This document shows, one piece after another, positions 7,062 to 9,374 of a stretch of 9,374 nt of DNA; positions within the stretch are counted from its first letter, which is position 1, and every line of letters begins with the position of its first letter. The notes beneath the pieces are model-generated. The model was not told where the DNA came from. It saw nothing but the letters and a program-made list of their open reading frames with translations, and searched no databases. Source of the stretch: CAYRTD01 sp964426915 (GTDB taxonomy: Bacteria; Bacteroidota; Bacteroidia; Bacteroidales; GCA-2748055). The position numbers and the translations under genes are program-made. The stretch spans positions 1 through 9,374 of the forward strand of contig CAYRTD010000152.1 in NCBI GenBank assembly GCA_964426915.1, given 5' to 3'.

Positions 7062-7862
7062 TTAATGGGATCTGTTAATGGGAAAATGAACTGAAAACTT
7101 AAATCCGGAGTAATAATCTACTTCCGTAAGAACAAAATTGTCTTTACTGAGGAAAGGTGAAGGAACAAATACCTCGAAGGTATATTCAGGACTGCCGGGC
7201 CTGGCTATTTTCAATCCGATAGCACCATAAAGGCTGGAATACAATTTATTTGGAGCATTTCCAATCTGGTCAAGAATCTCATCTTCATATTCTTCCATAG
7301 ACTCTTCCTGAAAGCCTATATTTCGTTTTGCCTGAATATTCAGGAGGCTCACCTCTGCCCCTGCCCTGCCAAATAATCCGATATTCTTATATTCGAAGGG
7401 AACAAATCTAACTTCTAAGGGGATGGTAATGAAATTAGCAGATTCTTCCAAATATTTTACACGGGTAAATTTTGTATCACTATCGATCATTGAATATCTC
7501 AGGTAAAAGAAGTCTGCCCGGTTTGAACTGTATCCTGTAATCTCACTTCGAAAGTCAGTATAACGAAGACCAGAGGAAAAACCCATATTTATTTTCTGAT
7601 TGAAATACTCCCATTTTGCCGCTAAAACAACTCCAAAGGTTTCGGAATATACATGCCCGTTACTAACCTGATCTACATAGTATGAGCTGATATTTTGTCT
7701 GATTGCAATATTTTCCCTGATACTTCCCCCAGGGTAGATCATCCCCCCTTCGATGTGAATAAAGCTTTGCCAGTTCCTTGCTTCGGAAGCCGGCAAATCC
7801 TGGGAATTCAACTGGGAAAATAAGATGAAAAGAAACAAGAAGCCCGGTAATATTTTTTTCAT
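7062..7862 (-). CDS. Outer-membrane beta-barrel protein, function unknown
   Basis: A 266-residue secreted protein with an N-terminal signal peptide (MKKILPGFLFLFILFSQLNSQ, cleavage near residue 20). The rest alternates short hydrophobic/aromatic strands with polar turns, for example TFGVVLAAKWEYF (75-87), INMGFSSGLRYTDF (91-104), FITIPLEVRFVPF (144-156), IGLFGRAGAEVSLL (161-174), LYGAIGLKIA (211-220) and YSGFKFSVHF (251-260). This is the pattern of small PorT/OmpA-like outer-membrane barrels typical of Bacteroidota. An acidic loop (EESMEEYEDE, 186-195) may be exposed. It is the first gene of the minus-strand pair, with its ATG at 7860-7862 and the low-complexity region beyond. I saw no clear Bacteroidota promoter upstream. 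Barrel class is fairly secure from signal peptide and strand pattern; the specific family is not. Confidence 0.8.
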   Translation of the reverse strand: MKKILPGFLFLFILFSQLNSQDLPASEARNWQSFIHIEGGMIYPGGSIRENIAIRQNISSYYVDQVSNGHVYSETFGVVLAAKWEYFNQKINMGFSSGLRYTDFRSEITGYSSNRADFFYLRYSMIDSDTKFTRVKYLEESANFITIPLEVRFVPFEYKNIGLFGRAGAEVSLLNIQAKRNIGFQEESMEEYEDEILDQIGNAPNKLYSSLYGAIGLKIARPGSPEYTFEVFVPSPFLSKDNFVLTEVDYYSGFKFSVHFPINRSH

Positions 7863-7952
7863 AGCTTACTGTGGGTTTAGATGGTTTAAGAATGAAAAAT
7901 ATTTTATAAGATGTGATATTTGCATTAAGGGTTGCTTTACTTATTGAAGTAT

Positions 7953-8006
7953 TCTCACTCTCACTCTCATTCTCATTCTCCTTTCACCTTCTCCTTAGAC
8001 TCATTC
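7953..8006. repeat. Degenerate hexamer repeat (TCTCAY)n at the contig edge
   Basis: TCTCAC at 7953-7958 and 7959-7964 is followed by TCTCAT at 7965-7970 and 7971-7976. Drifted six-base units then continue (TCTCCT, TTCACC, TTCTCC, TTAGAC, TCATTC) to 8006. The plus strand is almost purely pyrimidine here. The tract lies 22 bp before the assembly gap, which probably exists because such repeats break short-read assembly. No gene is supported in 7863-8028. Confidence 0.8.
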
Positions 8007-8028
8007 TATATTATCCTTTATCCTCCCA

Positions 8029-8128
8029 NNNNNNNNNNNNNNNNNNNNNNNNNNNNNNNNNNNNNNNNNNNNNNNNNNNNNNNNNNNNNNNNNNNNNNNN
8101 NNNNNNNNNNNNNNNNNNNNNNNNNNNN
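8029..8128. other. Assembly gap of 100 N
   Basis: Exactly 100 undetermined bases. A run of exactly 100 N is the customary placeholder for a scaffold gap of unknown size, so the real distance between the two sides is not known, and even their adjacency depends on the scaffolding evidence. The gap removes the start of the propeller gene on its right. Confidence 0.97.
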
Positions 8129-9184
8129 TGGTCGTTCGAAGAACTCGGAGAAGGTCATTCGTCTGCGGTAGTTTCAGGTGATTTTATCTATGTCACGGGC
8201 ATGATAGATGAAATGGGATATCTTTTTAAGCTGGATAATAAAGGTGACCTGGTTTATAAAAAAGCCTACAGTCCTGAGTTTGTGGAAAGCTATTATGGAA
8301 CAAGAGGTTCTCCTGTGGTAGTGGGCGACAGGATCTATCTGGTTTCTTCCTATGGCAAATTACATTGTATGAACGAATCTGACGGAAAGATCATATGGAC
8401 CCTTGACATGGTAGAAGATTATGGTGGAGAAACTATCCGATGGGGCTATAATGAAACTCCTGTTGTAGATGGGCACGTGATCTACTGTACTCCCGGTGGA
8501 AAAAATCATAATGTAATTGCACTTAACCGTCATAACGGAAAATTAATGTGGAGCTGTCCCGGAAAAAGTGAATTATCAGCCTATTGCACACCCCTTCTTT
8601 TTGATCATAAAGGCAGAAAGATTCTATCTACGCATACTGAATCTCATCTTTTAGGCATCGATGCTAAGACGGGAAAATTACTCTGGTCTTATCCTCATCC
8701 TAACAAATGGTCTGTTCATGCTAATACTCCCATCTATAAAGACGGTGGATTATTCTATTTCAGCGGTTATGGCAAGGGATCAGGGAAACTTCTTTTAAAT
8801 GAAGATGGAAGCAAAATCGAAACCGCCTGGGAAAACCAGAGCATGGATAGCCGCATGGGTGGTGCAGTGCTGGTGGATGGCTATATTTATGGCTCGGGCG
8901 ACAAGAACCGGGACTGGAAATGCATTGACTGGGAAAGTGGTAATAACACCTGGACATCTTCTGAGATTGCCAAAGGAAATGTAATATCTGCGGATGGCAA
9001 ATTGTTCTGCTACAGCGAAAGAGGTGAACTTGCACTTGCCGGTGCCACTCCTGATGAATTCAGACTGGTATCAAAAACCAGGGTACAAAAAGGTTCGGGA
9101 CAACACTGGGCCCACATTATGATCAATGACGGAGTTCTTTACCTCAGACATGGAAATGCGCTGGTTGCTTATAAAGTAAAATAG
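8129..9184 (+). CDS. PQQ-like/BamB-like beta-propeller protein, 5' end missing in gap
   Basis: The visible 351 residues are the C-terminal part of a beta-propeller of the PQQ-binding-like/BamB-like repeat type. Each blade has a strand pair (xPVVxGDxIY) followed by a G-K-xxW closing motif: SDGKIIW (84-90 of the visible part), HNGKLMW (135-141), KTGKLLW (180-186), then weaker blades to YKVK at the end. Five to six blades are visible. The protein starts abruptly in the gap at WSFEELGEGHSSAVVSG. Relatives of about 420 residues carry a signal peptide or lipobox and a WRGP-N-RDG segment before this point, so roughly 60-80 residues are probably lost. The reading frame left of the gap (7913-8028) is low complexity and not part of the gene. 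It is probably periplasmic or outer-membrane associated. There is no evidence here that it binds PQQ or has dehydrogenase activity. Confidence 0.9.
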   Translation, partial: WSFEELGEGHSSAVVSGDFIYVTGMIDEMGYLFKLDNKGDLVYKKAYSPEFVESYYGTRGSPVVVGDRIYLVSSYGKLHCMNESDGKIIWTLDMVEDYGGETIRWGYNETPVVDGHVIYCTPGGKNHNVIALNRHNGKLMWSCPGKSELSAYCTPLLFDHKGRKILSTHTESHLLGIDAKTGKLLWSYPHPNKWSVHANTPIYKDGGLFYFSGYGKGSGKLLLNEDGSKIETAWENQSMDSRMGGAVLVDGYIYGSGDKNRDWKCIDWESGNNTWTSSEIAKGNVISADGKLFCYSERGELALAGATPDEFRLVSKTRVQKGSGQHWAHIMINDGVLYLRHGNALVAYKVK

Positions 9185-9230
9185 AGTCTGTCAAAAAATC
9201 AGGTGTCTGGATCATAATGTTCGAGATCAA

Positions 9231-9275
9231 GGCTTGCGACCGCGTGTCGCTGAAGCTTTAGCGGAGGCACAAGCC
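9231..9275. repeat. Nested inverted repeat downstream of the propeller gene
   Basis: An outer arm pair GGCTTG (9231-9236) and CAAGCC (9270-9275) encloses the near-palindrome CGCTGAAGCTTTAGCG (9248-9263), in which every pair matches except one G-T. It begins 46 bp after the stop codon. There is no T-run after it, so a REP-like dispersed element is more likely than a simple terminator. Confidence 0.6.
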
Positions 9276-9318
9276 CCAAAAAGCGCAGTTTACTCTTATA
9301 AATGAGCATTTTTGGGGC
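9273..9318. repeat. Perfect 10-bp inverted repeat GCCCCAAAAA/TTTTTGGGGC
   Basis: The arms at 9273-9282 and 9309-9318 are exact reverse complements with a 26-nt loop. Part of the loop can extend the stem imperfectly. The left arm overlaps the outer arm of the neighbouring inverted repeat by three bases (GCC, 9273-9275), so the two structures are alternatives or parts of one composite element. A T-run lies in the right arm but before the G-run, which is the wrong order for an intrinsic terminator on the plus strand. Confidence 0.7.
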
Positions 9319-9346
9319 GAGCATAACGCAGAACCGAGTGATAACG
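9318..9346 (+). repeat. Short imperfect direct repeat CGAG(T)NATAACG
   Basis: CGAGCATAACG at 9318-9328 is followed by CGAGTGATAACG at 9335-9346, differing by one inserted base and one change. It directly abuts the inverted repeat on its left, which suggests the whole of 9231-9346 is a single composite intergenic element. No gene is recognisable in 9185-9374. Confidence 0.45.
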
Positions 9347-9374
9347 AGCTCACGAATACCGCTAAAATTAACCC

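Noticed and set aside
9185..9220. Insertion-sequence end next to the propeller stop (GAGTCTGTCAAAAAA)
   Set aside because: The start resembles some IS ends, but no matching inverted end, target duplication or transposase is in view.

Overview
The window looks like a scaffold piece from a member of the Bacteroidota, probably an environmental or metagenome-assembled genome. The clues are lipoproteins with short SC-type lipoboxes, a secreted beta-barrel protein paired with a lipoprotein, mostly weak Shine-Dalgarno sequences, and non-coding spacers rich in short tandem repeats and inverted repeats. The order Bacteroidales/Marinilabiliales is a guess from general style. No 16S or other marker gene is present.

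Layout: Positions 1-507 contain no gene. They hold an 8-bp tandem array (1-96) with the spacing of a G-quadruplex, a spacer with a three-fold AATCATG element (142-174), a decayed stretch of the 8-bp unit (197-243), a 25-unit array of a 7-bp repeat (255-429) and a short leader. Positions 508-6410 form one plus-strand operon for a complete tripartite RND efflux system: outer-membrane lipoprotein channel (OprM/NodT type), membrane-fusion protein (HlyD/AcrA type) and inner-membrane RND permease (AcrB type). The channel/adaptor spacer (83 bp) can fold into a hairpin, while the adaptor/permease spacer is only 12 bp. Positions 6455-7862 form a convergent minus-strand pair: an outer-membrane beta-barrel protein first, then a small lipoprotein 10 bp downstream. 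A hexamer-repeat tract (7953-8006) runs up to a gap of exactly 100 N (8029-8128). Beyond it lies the 3' part of a PQQ-like/BamB-like beta-propeller protein (8129-9184), whose N-terminus is lost in the gap. The last 190 bp hold two linked inverted repeats and a short imperfect direct repeat.

How the parts work together: the three pump proteins should assemble a channel across both membranes that uses the proton gradient to export small molecules. No regulator gene is in view and the substrate cannot be read from the sequence. The beta-barrel/lipoprotein pair is envelope-associated but of unknown function. The propeller protein may be unrelated to the pump, and its distance from the left contig is unknown because of the gap.

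I see no clearly new enzymatic or defence system. The most unusual content is non-coding: three tandem arrays with unit lengths 8, 7 and 6 bp, plus structured intergenic elements.
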